DNA of 64,000 nt from Branchiostoma floridae. Lineage: Eukaryota > Chordata > Leptocardii > Amphioxiformes > Branchiostomatidae. The translations under genes were made by a program, and so were the position numbers. This document shows positions 22,001 through 32,213 of this stretch, piece by piece. The notes beneath the pieces are model-generated. The model had not been told where the DNA came from, made no database searches, and worked only from the letters and a program-made list of their open reading frames with translations. The first letter of the stretch is position 1, and every line of letters begins with the position of its first letter. The DNA is taken from contig NW_023365722.1 of assembly GCF_000003815.2 (NCBI RefSeq), positions 1 through 64,000 on the forward strand, given 5' to 3'.

Positions 22001-25000
22001 GAAACTGCAACATTGGAACCCCTCTGCCTTCATATGTCCTAACTGTGGCCGTGACTGCCATGCAAGGATTGGCCTGCAGAGCCATGGGAGACGCTGTCAA
22101 CCACGGTGACTTCATACAGAGCGCTACCATCATCTGCAAAGATGGAAGGATGCCTACTATCAGATTATATACAGGGCCTTCAGTCCATTAGTTGCTGATC
22201 TTTTTTTGCTCTCCAAAACTCCCCCGGGCTATAAAACCTGCCCGGATATTGGTCGGCATACACAGTACTGCATTCTGCCTCCAAAGAGACCGGCTGGCAG
22301 CCTGCATCATTAGTATGGCATCTGTGTAAAGTTGCTACATGTAGGTGGTCTTGCAGATGAGGGTTGTTGAATCTGAAGGCTCAGTCTGAATCTTGGCAAG
22401 ACCCAGGGTTGCACTCTTGGGAAAGTTACACAACTTAGCAGTATCAAAAGGATTCTTCTTTGTTTTCCTTAGATCTGTCTCCTATAGCTTTTAAAGGCAA
22501 AGATCTGTAAAATTTATATAGCCTTTCGTGCATACCATTGCAAGCCCGTTTGGTATTTCAACTTTGGCTTGTTTGAGGCAATGTTGCATGTTTCAGTGTC
22601 CTTTTCAGAATGGATTTTTGGATCTTCCATTTTTGTGTCCTCTAATTCTAAAGCTGTTGTCTGGCCCATCTGTATTGTGTCTGAGGTTCACATCCAGTAT
22701 GGTTTTTCTCTGTCAAGTTTTGTTTGTGTGTGGCTCAATGTGTCAAATCTTTGTTACTTCCTTGAAAATGGAGGCATTGTTCTTGGCTTGTTTGTTTGTT
22801 TTATGTGTGTTCAAATTTGTTTGTTCAAGTTGAGTACAATATGATGAAAAGTGTGGATTTTACGTTACATTTTAGGTTTGGATGTGTGGTGGCTCAGTGT
22901 TGAATGTCCCGTGCAGTCGTGTTGGACACATTTACCGGCTGAAGGGGTGGGCTGGCAATCCCGCTCCGAAAGAAGGGGGATTTTTTGTTTTACAGGTTGG
23001 TCATTCCAAGAACATTTCTTGGTTTTGAGTGGCATGACCCGAGAAGTTGAATGACTGTTATCGATAGAATGGGCAGAAGATCTCATGTTTCTTACATGAT
23101 ATACATTAAAGCTAGAGGCAGTTTGTTGGCAAGGTCTTGTCCATTAGGCCATGTTGATTTGATTATATGGATGACATCCTCCGGGAACTCCAAAACTGAT
23201 GCGAGCGAGCGAATAAAAAAAAAGGTTGGCCAAAAAAAAAAGTTGCCTTCAGTATGAAATCAAAGTGGCCAGGAAGGTTGAACATAGGACTAAACACATA
23301 GTATGGTATACCAACAGTTATGTGTAGGGACCAGTACATCATACGGGTGCAAAACATTTTTTTCTTCTTGGACCAATCCGAAAGAAAACAGACCTGAAAA
23401 AAACAACAACAAAGGAACAGGTTTCGCCATTTACAAAATGGACTCACTATGTCGGCAGCCATTTGGGGTCTAACCGGGGGGCCAAGAAGACAACAAGAGC
23501 GAGGTCAAGTAGAGTTTATAGTCAATTGCACCAAGTTTCCACAGTCAAAGGTACAGAGACAGTTAGCCTTTATTACATGGAGATGGGATTTTAAAATGCA
23601 GTGGGAGTCCAATAACCCACCAAACAGATTCCTTTGTAGCAAAATTGACCAATTACCAATGTTTTGAGTATTGCCAGTTNNNNNNNNNNNNNNNNNNNNN
23701 NNNNNNNNNNNNNNNNNNNNNNNNNNNNNNNNNNNNNNNNNNNNNNNNNNNNNNNNNNNNNNNNNNNNNNNNNNNNNNNNNNNNNNNNNNNNNNNNNNNN
23801 NNNNNNNNNNNNNNNNNNNNNNNNNNNNNNNNNNNNNNNNNNNNNNNNNNNNNNNNNNNNNNNNNNNNNNNNNNNNNNNNNNNNNNNNNNNNNNNNNNNN
23901 NNNNNNNNNNNNNNNNNNNNATCAAATCAACGTGGCCGTACTTCCAGTCAGTTGGACTCAATTTTCCAGAAAGGGGTTTTTAATATGATATTTTTTACTT
24001 AAACGGCATTTTGAAACTCCAGTAGTGGCCATCATGGCAGACTGTACCAGGACCAAAATTTACCTTTTTTTCTCCTTTCTTTTAACTACCCTTTCCTCAT
24101 CCACAATCACTGCTGAAAGACAGACAAACCTACAGTGACCCATTCTTTTCACATTCATACATATCCTATACAATTTTTCATACCAAACAAGCATATTTTC
24201 ACACAACCAGACACAGAAAACAACTCTTACAACATTTACTCAAAAACATTATCCACACTACAAAAGAACACTAAAAAAACAGCTAAAAACATCAATCTCA
24301 CAAAAAACACTCACTCAATTTCAAAACCGCTTATCCCATTTATTAATCCCCAAAGCTATAAAGTGTCCACGCCATATTTTACTCGTAGATTTGGCAGTGC
24401 GGAGGCGAGGTTTTGTTCACGCCGTGTTCGAGAATCGGACACATTTATCGTCTAGAGGGCTGGGCCGGTAACCCTCCACCCGCGAACTCAGGGTTGTCTG
24501 TGGTGTTACAGGTTTGTGCCTGATAGAAAATAGATGGTGTAGGGTAAAGTATAGATTGCTGTCTGTAGTGTATATATTAGCCATATAGTTAAAGTATGTG
24601 CCTGCAACAAAGTACCTTTGAGATATAGATTGAGGTACATTATAATCGTTGGAAGGTACTGGTTTTGTGTCTGCTATAGAAATTAAAGCTCAGTATTTAG
24701 TTAGCTGAAGCTTCTACAAATAAGTTGGTAAAAAGTCCAACTAATTTAGGTTATTAGGCTCACCACATAGCTTTTAGAAACCTTCTGCTTCAATAACAAC
24801 ATGATGCTAGAGAATTTTTATGGTGCGAGGTAAGTAGAGCATTAAATTTTGTTTTGTATGCAATTAATTTCAAATACAGTTCCTATATTCAGAACAATCT
24901 ACTCTTGTTTACAATGTATGTAAATGGTACAATTAAAGAAATACTCAAATGAGAAACCTTTTTTTAGTTTAGGTAATTTCTAGATTCAAATATTTTATCA

Positions 25001-28000
25001 GTAACTTAATGTAATCTAGAATGTACAATTAGAAGTTAGTTTTGATATAAGATAGAAATTTCTTTCTGAACAGTATCTTTTAGCTCAAGGATGACATAAA
25101 GCCATGATCGTTTTTGGATCTGTTATAAGACTTCTGCTTTTCTTTTGCACTGCTCTATTATATTAACTCTTAAATTGCATTAAAGTCTTTAACTAAAGAA
25201 TTTGAATTAAAGGCTGTCAATAATAATGATTGATGTCTGTCTTTTATAACCTTGCCTTTCCCCAACACTAGAACTACATGCGAGTAGTGGAGGTATGGTG
25301 GGATGAGTATAAGGAGTACTTCTATGCAAGCCGTCCAGAAATCCGTAACCACCCGTATGGTGACATCTCAGAACTAGTGGCCTTCAGGTCAGTACAGCTA
25401 TTTTTTAATTCCTTATTTGGCCCAGGATAACTGTCAATGTTAATAATGGTTGTTCCAGACTAGTCCGTATTTTATGGTTATTTGCACAGGCTTTGAAGTT
25501 GTACAGGTTTCCTTAGAATGATTTGAATGATTTTGCACATTAGATGTGCTACAATGCTCAAAATTCAATGCTGGTGACATTTGAATCGACGTTGTCACAA
25601 ATTTTTGTTCCAGGACACCACACTTCTGGGCCAAATGCATTTTATAACTTCATGTTTTCTCCTGCGCTTATGACATAACTGAAATGCAAAATTATTCTGC
25701 ATCATCACGTTTTATTTTGCATCCCTGCCCTCCTCTGATTTATGATTAAGATCACCATAATGGCATTTGGTGATCCGACCCAAGGCTCTAGCCAGCTCGA
25801 CATTTTTTTCCGTCAGCCAATTCCCATTGTCGCGAATACACCATTCCAGGAGTTAGAGAGACTGAACTGAGACCTTGAAAAACGGGTTAATGAGATTATA
25901 ATTTATCGTATGCGAAAGGGCACCGACATACATTGTCAACAATCATAACAATAGCAAAACAAACAGTGTGTGACTTTTACGGCCGTGGACGGCGTCCCCA
26001 AGCAGCCTGTAGCTTCCACCAAGAAACTTTTATCAGATTATGTCCGTCAAAGTTGACGGATTTGTTTTAAAATTTTTCCGTCACACGCAACAAATTTCCG
26101 TCAATTGACGGAAAAACGGACACTGGCTAGAGCCCTGATCCGACCTCAGGTTGCACAGTGTATCCAGATACATTTTGTTGGATTAAATTTAAAAGCTGTC
26201 TATCATGTTCCAGATAAGTTTATTTCTTTTCCTTGTAACTGTTAACAGACTGTTTAATGATCATCAATTGAATTTAATATTGATGTTTTGTTTTGTTCCA
26301 TACAGAGAGAGGAACCACTGCAAAAGCTTCAAGTGGTTCATGGAAGAGATCGCCTATGACATCGTGGAGCACTTCCCACTGCCTCCTAAGAACAAGATCT
26401 GGGGAGAGGTCTGTCTCTGTTCTTCCACACTCACTCATTCTCTCACTCATTCTTGCCATGTACTGTGCCATGTGTAATCAATCTTGGATTCAGCAACCAA
26501 GATTGAAGAGACTGTAGGAAAAAGGTTGCCTGGGACTGGGTTGGGTTAACTATGTCAAAATGTACTGGTCTATTTCAATGTTGCATGTGACTTCAGGTTG
26601 CCTGACCATTTTTGACTCTATATTGAATTTTTTCCCCCCTGATGACATACTAGGGACTTGGATGAGTGTACTTTACTTTTCTGTTCACATATGTATAAAC
26701 CTACACTGTAGTATGTTTATTTTTATTTTCACTCTACAATACCTTAGGTATGATACAGAGTGGAAGCATATTGTATTTGTAATGTTTCATCTTGCCAAAT
26801 CACTTGTCGGTGGTTCCAAATGGATGTCTGTAAAGCTACCAGCATTTCCATCCAACGGCATGTAACATTATTTGATCATAATACTATAGCATAATGATGA
26901 AGTGCTAAACCACCGCAAATAGTCCATTTCCTCCCGACCATGAAATAAGATCATTGTGAAATTCAAATATCTACGTCAGTTAACTGTATATCATTATATT
27001 CTGTTTCATCAGATCCGAGGGATAGACTCGGGCCTGTGCCTGGACAGCATGGGGCACAAGGACGGTGGAGAGATGGGGATCGGTGGCTGTCACGGGATGG
27101 GCGGGAACCAGATGTTCCGTCTGAACGAGGCTAACGAGATGGCTCAGTATGACCAGTGTATCCACGTGGTCGGGACCCAGGTCAAACTGGACCACTGCGA
27201 CACGGAGCATACCAGATATAGGGGGTGGGAGTTCGACGAGGTGAGATGTTGTTTGGAGTTTGGTCATAGGGGCAGTGGGTTGTTATCTACTATGAATTAT
27301 AATTGTCTAGTTACATGTAACGCTGGTTCACCTTTATCCGAGGGTAACCTGTATTCGTTGTTTGTAAGAAAAAGACGTATTTACTAAGGGATATGAAGTC
27401 GACGGACGGTGGTTTCAAATCGGAATATTTTGAAATAATTGCAAATTTGAAACCACTGTCAGCAGACTTAATACTCCTAAATGTGCTGTTTTTAAAGACA
27501 ACGGATAAAGGTCACCCCACGGATAAAGGTGAACTAAGCGTTATATCTACTGTGCTCCAACCCTCTCCTTCCACCATCTACAATGTATTGCAGTTCCCCA
27601 ATCAAAGTCAGGTAACCATTTTGACACCTGGATGGAGTGGGCATAATCATGTAAAGTGGCTTTTCCAATGACATGCCACGGCTGGCCAGGAATGCTTGGA
27701 ATAGATCCTGCGACTATGGTACTCCAGCTGAACTTACAGTTTCATATCTCACGTGTTGAACAAGCTATGGTCTGGATTTTGGGCTGTAATTCTAAGACTT
27801 GTTGCTGGGAAGTTTTGGCCCAGTCTAGCAAATTTCTTAGGAACTGCAAGTAGCACTTTAATTGCAGACTTTGATGCAGAATGAGTTAAGAAATAGTCTG
27901 TATAATGCAGACTCTGCTGTCCAGTGTTGTAACTGGCCCTTCCTCACAGCTGGCTAGTGGATATATTGGGTACCTCACAAGAGTTTTAATTTGATTAGGC

Positions 28001-28187
28001 TTTTTAAGTCAAGAAGGCATGAATGAATTTTCATGATTTTTTTGTGTCCCAGGATAAGAAGATGCTGCGTCACAAAATCGGGAAGTGCCTTGACCGGTCC
28101 GAGATTCTCCACCAGGTCTTCATGTCAGACTGCGATGAGTCATCAAAAACACAGAAATGGGAGTTCAACCAGGTCATGGCCATGTAA
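9931..28187 (+). CDS. GALNT7: Polypeptide N-acetylgalactosaminyltransferase 7 (GALNT7-like), whole gene
   Basis: Type II Golgi enzyme that transfers GalNAc from UDP-GalNAc to Ser/Thr; the vertebrate orthologue prefers already glycosylated peptides. Coding exons: 9931-10032, 13949-14083, 14802-gap, 15323-15472, 15704-15815, 16496-16662, 17327-17537, 18175-18357, 19458-19575, one of four cassettes (20998-21120, 21210-21332, 22876-22995, 24389-24511), 25272-25387, 26306-26408, 27013-27240 and 28053-28187. Phases agree at the readable joins; the sum is about 641 codons plus gap sequence, close to human GALNT7 as I recall it (657). GALNT7-type signatures are [75 protein letters not shown] and [15 protein letters not shown]. 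The exon 18175 join gives a stop as assembled (see that entry). Extra stem exons in intron 1 cannot be excluded. Confidence 0.93.
11165..11675 (+). mobile_element. tRNA-derived SINE-like repeat
   Basis: Contains a pol III B-box-like GGTTCGAATCC near 11206, then the ordered blocks GATATGCCA(C)TG, GTGCC(C/A)(T/A)(T/A)GG, GATGTGAGTGG or GTGTGAGTGG, GGGGCAATT, CACCTGAGTTA, CTCCAGACCCTTG and GTCGGCCCA. The same blocks recur in the same order at 57320-57775, so this is a dispersed family in this genome. Confidence 0.65.
13565..13716 (+). mobile_element. SINE-like fragment
   Basis: Starts with CCTGTAGCTCAACTGGTGG, an A-box-like tRNA start, and continues with GTTGGAGCTGCACTCATCC and TTCAGAAGGGACATAAATTG, blocks usual in deuterostome tRNA-derived SINEs. 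Interrupted at 13717 by a MITE-like insertion. Confidence 0.45.
13717..13883. mobile_element. Small hAT-like MITE inside a SINE-like repeat
   Basis: Ends TTGGGGTGGGTACCTGTAC and, inverted at the right, CTGGTACGCACCCCTAG. Flanks GTCTGCAC and GTCTGAAT look like a degraded 8-bp target duplication. Similar ends and CAGGTCC-rich interior occur in the larger element at 39534-39966. Confidence 0.45.
13949..14083 (+). CDS. GALNT7: GALNT7 stem-region exon
   Basis: 45 codons, phase 0 at both ends, between acceptor CCCTCCCAG and donor AAG/GTTTAT. The peptide ([20 protein letters not shown], then [18 protein letters not shown]) is charged and low in hydrophobics, as expected for the Golgi stem. It contains no GALNT signature; membership rests on phase, position and the next exon. 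Confidence 0.65.
14086..14798 (+). mobile_element. LINE 3' fragment with nested MITE, filling a GALNT7 intron
   Basis: After the nested MITE, frame [29 protein letters not shown] resembles the extreme C-terminus of CR1/L2-type reverse transcriptases (compare SFIPRALALLN at 6613). The fragment ends in the tetranucleotide run ATTGATTGATTGA, a usual LINE tail. The whole insertion is bordered on both sides by AAGGT (14081-14085 and 14799-14803), a candidate target-site duplication that also supplies the splice donor and acceptor. Confidence 0.6.
14114..14468. mobile_element. hAT-like MITE
   Basis: Terminal inverted repeats CAGGGTTGTAGCCA at 14114 and TTGGCTACAACCCTG ending at 14468; total 355 bp. 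A related element with the same architecture, size and internal CCGTC motifs is at 25781-26137 with a perfect 8-bp target duplication. Here the flanks (TCTAGGAC and TCTATAGG) are only a weak match, consistent with age. Confidence 0.7.
14802..14840 (+). CDS. GALNT7: GALNT7 acidic stem exon, cut by N gap
   Basis: GTACCCAACTTTATC... reads [13 protein letters not shown] in phase 0 and continues directly from QMPQLK of the previous exon. It runs into the N run at 14841. To meet the next exon (15323, phase 1) the hidden remainder must contribute 3n+1 bases. The acceptor context (GATTGATTGAAG) has no polypyrimidine tract. Confidence 0.55.
14841..14940. other. Assembly gap (100 N)
   Basis: Exactly 100 N, the usual placeholder for a gap of unknown size. 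It hides the end of the GALNT7 acidic stem exon. Confidence 0.95.
15003..15240. repeat. Degenerate minisatellite, about 21-bp unit
   Basis: Repeated variants of TGTAGTGTCTGTACCCCT, about eleven units, e.g. at 15014, 15033, 15053, 15144 and 15219. It lies beside the N gap in a GALNT7 intron and may have caused the assembly break. Confidence 0.75.
15323..17537 (+). CDS. GALNT7: GALNT7 exons for stem end and first half of catalytic domain
   Basis: Four exons. 15323-15472 (donor GTTCGT, weak) encodes [14 protein letters not shown] to PYKLG. 15704-15815 encodes [26 protein letters not shown]. 16496-16662 encodes [20 protein letters not shown], the [19 protein letters not shown] nucleotide-sugar segment and EIVLVDDFS. 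17327-17537 encodes [19 protein letters not shown] and LDSHCEV, where D-S-H is the manganese-binding DxH motif of GT27 enzymes. Phases 1, 1, 2, 1 and 2 agree at every join. Donors are otherwise standard (GTAAGT, GTGCGT, GTGAGA). Confidence 0.93.
17585..17715 (+). mobile_element. SINE-like fragment
   Basis: GAGTTTGAATCCCAGGCTTG followed by GTCACTCGCCCGACAAGC and GTTGCAGTCCTAATTAAGAG, ACGTTAAGCTGTGGTCC: a B-box-like start and body usual in tRNA-derived SINEs. Lies in a GALNT7 intron. Confidence 0.45.
18175..18357 (+). CDS. GALNT7: GALNT7 catalytic exon whose 3' half is tandemly amplified
   Basis: Acceptor CTTCCCTTCCCAG, then [61 protein letters not shown], which aligns with the GALNT7 segment before RSPAMAGG. 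The following exon (19458) needs phase 2 with AG to make Arg. In this first copy the junction reads TACTG/GTTTGT; splicing there gives TG+A, a stop codon. The four downstream repeat copies keep TACAG/GTATGT (donors at 18511, 18663, 18815, 18968), but reading through to them from this exon meets TGA at 18380-18382. So no simple splice restores the frame as assembled. Sequencing or assembly error within the repeat, or a null allele, are both possible. Confidence 0.8.
18235..19110 (+). repeat. Tandem repeat of GALNT7 exon 3' half plus splice donor, 152-153 bp unit
   Basis: Equivalent points GACGAGTACGGACATGCC fall at 18248, 18401, 18553 and 18705, and a variant near 18857, so five units of 152-153 bp plus a decayed sixth (about 18996-19110). 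Each unit holds about 120 bases of exon ([20 protein letters not shown]), the GTATGT donor, and about 30 bases of intron ending CCAG before the next unit. Unit differences are few, so amplification or homogenisation is recent. Confidence 0.92.
19458..19575 (+). CDS. GALNT7: GALNT7 Gal/GalNAc-transferase motif exon
   Basis: Encodes [39 protein letters not shown] between acceptor CTGTCCCCAG and donor GTATGT. WGGEN.E is the Gal/GalNAc-T motif (acceptor and metal-site region). It ends in phase 0, so every one of the four following cassette exons can be joined in frame. Confidence 0.94.
20998..21120 (+). CDS. GALNT7: GALNT7 alternative cassette exon A
   Basis: 41 codons, phase 0 to 0, between GATGTAG and GTTGGT. 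Encodes [51 protein letters not shown] contains the third metal-ligand His of the family. CSG replaces the usual CGG. Only 89 bases separate it from cassette B. Confidence 0.88.
21210..21332 (+). CDS. GALNT7: GALNT7 alternative cassette exon B
   Basis: 41 codons, phase 0 to 0, acceptor TTATATTAG, donor GTTGGT. Encodes [41 protein letters not shown]. Homologous over the whole length with cassettes A, C and D. Confidence 0.9.
22029..22106 (+). mobile_element. LINE remnant with C-terminal zinc finger
   Basis: Frame [26 protein letters not shown] then TGA. The [14 protein letters not shown]...H...C pattern is the C-terminal zinc finger found after reverse transcriptase in many animal LINEs. The upstream sequence (about 21985 on) stays in frame ([10 protein letters not shown]). 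Only this end is recognisable. Confidence 0.55.
22876..22995 (+). CDS. GALNT7: GALNT7 alternative cassette exon C
   Basis: 40 codons, phase 0 to 0, acceptor CATTTTAG, donor GTTGGT. Encodes [40 protein letters not shown]. It is one codon shorter than the others and has CGGSVLN in place of CGGEVLF and EGGFF in the loop. Confidence 0.9.
23147..23938. mobile_element. MITE-like element with inverted ends, interrupted by N gap
   Basis: GGCCATGTTGATTTGAT at 23147 faces ATCAAATCAACGTGGCC at 23921-23937, an inverted pair with one mismatch. An internal GAAATCAAAGTGGCC (about 23257) is a further partial copy. The N run 23680-23920 lies inside, so the true length is unknown and a further cassette exon could be hidden there. 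Confidence 0.55.
24389..24511 (+). CDS. GALNT7: GALNT7 alternative cassette exon D
   Basis: 41 codons, phase 0 to 0, acceptor TTTTACTCGTAG, donor GTTTGT. Encodes [41 protein letters not shown]. The IWQCGG start and RLEGW are the forms I recall in vertebrate GALNT7, so this may be the ancestral version. Confidence 0.92.
25272..26408 (+). CDS. GALNT7: GALNT7 exons for end of catalytic domain
   Basis: 25272-25387 encodes [39 protein letters not shown] (phase 0 to 2, donor GTCAGT). 26306-26408 encodes [20 protein letters not shown] and [14 protein letters not shown] (phase 2 to 0, donor GTCTGT). [15 protein letters not shown] is the strongly conserved catalytic-to-lectin bridge of the family. 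The intron between them carries the hAT MITE at 25781-26137. Confidence 0.95.
25781..26137. mobile_element. hAT-type MITE with perfect 8-bp target duplication
   Basis: 357 bp. Inverted ends CAAGGCTCTAGCCAG and CTGGCTAGAGCCCTG; the same 8 bases ATCCGACC flank both sides (25773-25780 and 26138-26145). TIRs beginning CARRG and an 8-bp duplication are diagnostic of hAT transposition. No transposase: non-autonomous. Confidence 0.92.
27013..28187 (+). CDS. GALNT7: GALNT7 exons for the ricin B-type lectin domain and stop
   Basis: 27013-27240 encodes [40 protein letters not shown] to GWEFDE; 28053-28187 encodes [44 protein letters not shown] and TAA. This beta-trefoil carbohydrate-binding module, common to the GALNT family, has C-L-D repeats (GLCLD, GKCLD) and QKW. 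In these enzymes it binds prior GalNAc residues and guides glycopeptide selection. Confidence 0.95.
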
Positions 28188-31100
28188 GCCTGACCACCCC
28201 CTGGCAAAATGGAATGTTCCATCCTACTTTTCACCACTTGTTGCCTGCAACTTGGGTTGTTGGACTTAGAATTAGGGGTGTCTAGATGACACTTTATTTT
28301 TTGAGTGAACTGTCCAATGTTTCCTTTATAAAAGGGCTGCTTTTTAGCTGTATATTTTGGCTGATAAAAATGTAAATTGTCTTAAGAATTTTATAGGGAG
28401 TAATTGGGAAATGGCATGTTTATTAGACACTTTAGATGATTGAAGTATAAGGTCTTATATCTTTCGCCAATAATATTGCACAGTTAGTGGCTTATGCCAG
28501 TCCAAACAAGGATACAAAATTACTTTCAAATTCAACATTTTGTCAGGTGCACATTCAAGCATTTGCACAAATGAAAAACATCCGTTTTTTAGCAATTGGA
28601 AATTCTTAGATGCCTCTGAGTGGAGACTTTTTGTAGAACGTCAGAATTTTACGACAAGGAACAGATGACAATATGCAAGCATTACATTTTATAGGGACCA
28701 ATGCTACTAGTACATCTAGTACACAGTGAATTGTTGTAGCATGGATACCATGTCTCCATAGTATACTGCTGGATCAAGATTTTTGCTGTCTTGCATTACC
28801 ATGGTTTAAACATTAAGCCAATGGTTATGCAAAGTGCACTGCAGTTTTCACCTAAATGCCTTTTTGGGACCATTGATTAGGGATATAAGATGGCGAGAAC
28901 TATTCATGCAAATCTTGTATCTCCAAGTTTTCAGTGACTGTGCATTTTCATCGTTTTCTTCTGTAAGATGAGCTTTTTGGGGGACCGTTTCAGATTGTTC
29001 AGTTCGACCCTCCCTGTTGCATAAATGAACTCAAGGTGTTCTTGGAAAAGAGCACAGAACAAAGGAGCCAATTTCTGGCGTATGAAATAGCAAGTCCAGT
29101 GACCACGAACACATTTTTTTTTCTCTAGCTTATTTGTTTTGACCACTTTCTATGCACCTATTTCATATACCTTTAACTCAACACTTTAAAGTTGCATTTC
29201 ACAAAATCTGGGACCCTTAATTTGATTCATCTCTGCCAAAAAATTAGGCTTAATTTGCTTTTGAAAATAATGTTTGAGCTCTGATTCTAAAATTTATATT
29301 GGTTGCTTTGTTTTTATAGTAGCAAACAGATGTAAAGGTGTAAGAAATAGGCTTCGATTGATGCATATCTTTGTGATGCAATCAGTGACATTATATGATT
29401 TTAGAACATAAAACAGAACAGCCTGGTCATTTTTGGCTACCCCTTATGAAGATATTTAATGTAATAGTCCAATGTTTGATAAAGCTGATAGAAAAGATTG
29501 AAGAGTTAATAAGTGTATATGATGCCGCAGTGGAATTTCAAGTGCAATTATAAAGACTTAGGGACTACTATTGGGCAAATTATATACAGCAACTAATTAG
29601 GATGGCCTATAGTGTTAGAAGTAAAGACTTTGCCAATGAGTTTTATTTCAATGCTTTCTGTACAAAAAGTTAAAGCCGTAGAGCAAATTAAATACAAAGA
29701 TATGTACGTTTTAAAAGCAAAACTCCTTTTTTTCTGCTACATTTAAATACATATTTAGACATTTTCCTTTCCTTGAAAAAAAAAAACACAAACAGAAATC
29801 CTTACAATTACTTTCAATTTGACAACTTTCTTTAGTTATGAAAATCTAGAAAAGACAGAAAATGCTTTAAAAAGCTTTTCTTCAAGGTCAATTTACATCG
29901 TAAAATTTTTCAATATGCAATAATCATGAATCAGATTTAATTAACTGAAAGATGACTTAAGTTTCTTAAGTACTTATCATTAAGTTGGCAGTTCCTATTT
30001 TCAACCATTCTTTCTATTTTCTTCATAGAAAATACTGATAACGTTTTTAGAGTTGACATTATTTCACATTCAAGAGTGTACTTAGCAAACTTTAATGTAT
30101 ACATGTATGTCATACTGTATAGAACTGTTAGTAAATGAGGATTTTTGGTGTTATTTGTAAGTTGTAGAATATTTTGGTGCAGGCACAAAGAAATGGAATT
30201 ATCATAATTTTAAGCGTTAAATTCAGTGTTGTACATGTTGATCTTGTAACAATTAATATTAAGTGAATGCAATATGTAGATGAAATGTACTTAATGATTT
30301 TTGTTCAAAACCATAGCAAATATAAGGCATATTACAACGAAAACCTCCTGTTTTAAACTGACCGTAAATGAACAGGAAGCAGCCAATGAGAGTGTTCATC
30401 TCAGAAATAAGTGAATCTGATTAGTTAAGCTAGTCATCAGCAACTAACCAATGAGACATCTGAAACATGAACATTCTGATTGGCTAGGATCTATGCATTA
30501 CAACATATCAGTTTTAACCAGATTTACTTAGCAATTTAACATAGTTCTGTTCCTTCTACTTTTGTGCTGTACAAGACAAAAACATATAATGCTGGTGATT
30601 TTCTTCATTATAAACAGCTTTGTAGCATATCCCTGATGTACTTCTAGTCTGTGAACATTAAGAATACTTTGTATAGTTTGAGATTGTAAATTTTCTGAGA
30701 GTTTCATGTGATATTGCAATATTTTCCACATTCATCGCAATGGGAAAATCATTACTTGTACTCTGTACAATTGTTTTTAGTAAATGATGAGATTGTGAAA
30801 TATTTGTGGTGTTTTGTTCATTTTCTTTTCCCTACTGATTATGACAGAAATCGTTTGATTTTCACGGCGGTCGGTTGCTAGGGTATTCTTTCCCGTTGCT
30901 ATGCGAGTTCGACAGAGTATCGGGTTACAAGAGCCTACTATTTGCTAACCGTAAAATATTTCAAAATAAACAAGATGTTATGACAAGGAAAATGTATTCA
31001 AAATAAGATTAAATTCGCAATTTTAGATAGTTTGAATCTTCCCGTTTGAATTGAGATAGTTGTTTTGTTTCGATTTTGCTTCCAAAGACGACTATTTTCT

Positions 31101-32213
31101 GTTTCAAGGAAGGCCTTCAATTTGACCATACTCTTGAGGCCGCAAGATGCCATGGCAAATTCTCGATTTTTATATTTTTCGTCATCTCAGAGGCAAATAA
31201 AACTTTCTGTTTTGGGGATTTTTTAATTTTTAATTTTAAGCAAAGTTACAGTCAAAAATATGTGTAAAAATGGCATTTTTCGCACTTAATTACCAATAAT
31301 TCAAAATCTAAGGCATTTTTTAAAAATCCCAAAAACAGAAATCTGGGGAAAACCGTTGCGGTCTTTTTGAGCCATCAATGAGTTATGTTGGATTCTTCTT
31401 GGTGGAGATCTTAAACGATGTTTACTCGCATGTCATGCCGCACGGAGAGCGGGAGGGTGTAATTGATACCGGTGTAAACAACACTTATAATATTCAAGGT
31501 CACCAACAAAAACGCCATTAGCTTTGTTACATATTACAGGTCCCAAACAAAGTGAAAGCATAGATGTACTGTCCAGAAAATTGTGTATATTGGTTAAAAA
31601 CTATATTTTTCGCCTGATTCAAGTTAGTCGGGGGGAAAATGCCAGAAAGCACGGTTTAACCTGCAATGACCGCAGATGACCTAAATAGAACACGGGTTCG
31701 GTTCGAATTACGTCAGATGGAACATCATGGAAGAGGGTTCGAATTCGGCTAGACATGGGAGATTTTGAGCCCGTATTTTACCACCGTGTTTTCATTGCCA
31801 GGAAGTCGTCGAATCTCAACAAAAGACATCTGTCCATCACAGATGTCCTTCTGTGTGACGTAAAACGACCTGCTTTTAATATTTTTGATGGTGTGATGGA
31901 TAATTGGCATTTCTTTTGAATGTAAGAAACATTCTCGTGGATCAAAAGCATCACCTATGCATATTTACTTGAACTGCAATAGTTCTCTGTCAGATGCCAT
32001 CCATTGAAAAGTGTTATGCTTAGCCATATGGCGCTTTATTGGTACACTTGTACACATTTACTATACAGACACTAGACTGATTACTTAATCATGTTTTATA
32101 CAAGGAAGGTAAAATTAAACGATTGGTCAACTACATCACCGTGAACAATCGTGGTGTAGTGTATAATTTAAGTTACTGAAATTTCAGCACCAAGGACAGG
32201 TCGCTTCCTTTAG
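28188..32213. other. GALNT7 3' flank and intergenic sequence
   Basis: AT-rich; no exon found. The GALNT7 3' UTR must start here but its end is not clear: AATAAA occurs near 30964 and 31196, among other AT-rich motifs. No repeat family was recognised with confidence. Confidence 0.5.

Noticed and set aside
22528-22844. Two overlapping ~100-codon hydrophobic frames between cassettes B and C
   Set aside because: T/G-rich intronic sequence, no homology, overlapping frames of equal quality, no splice context.
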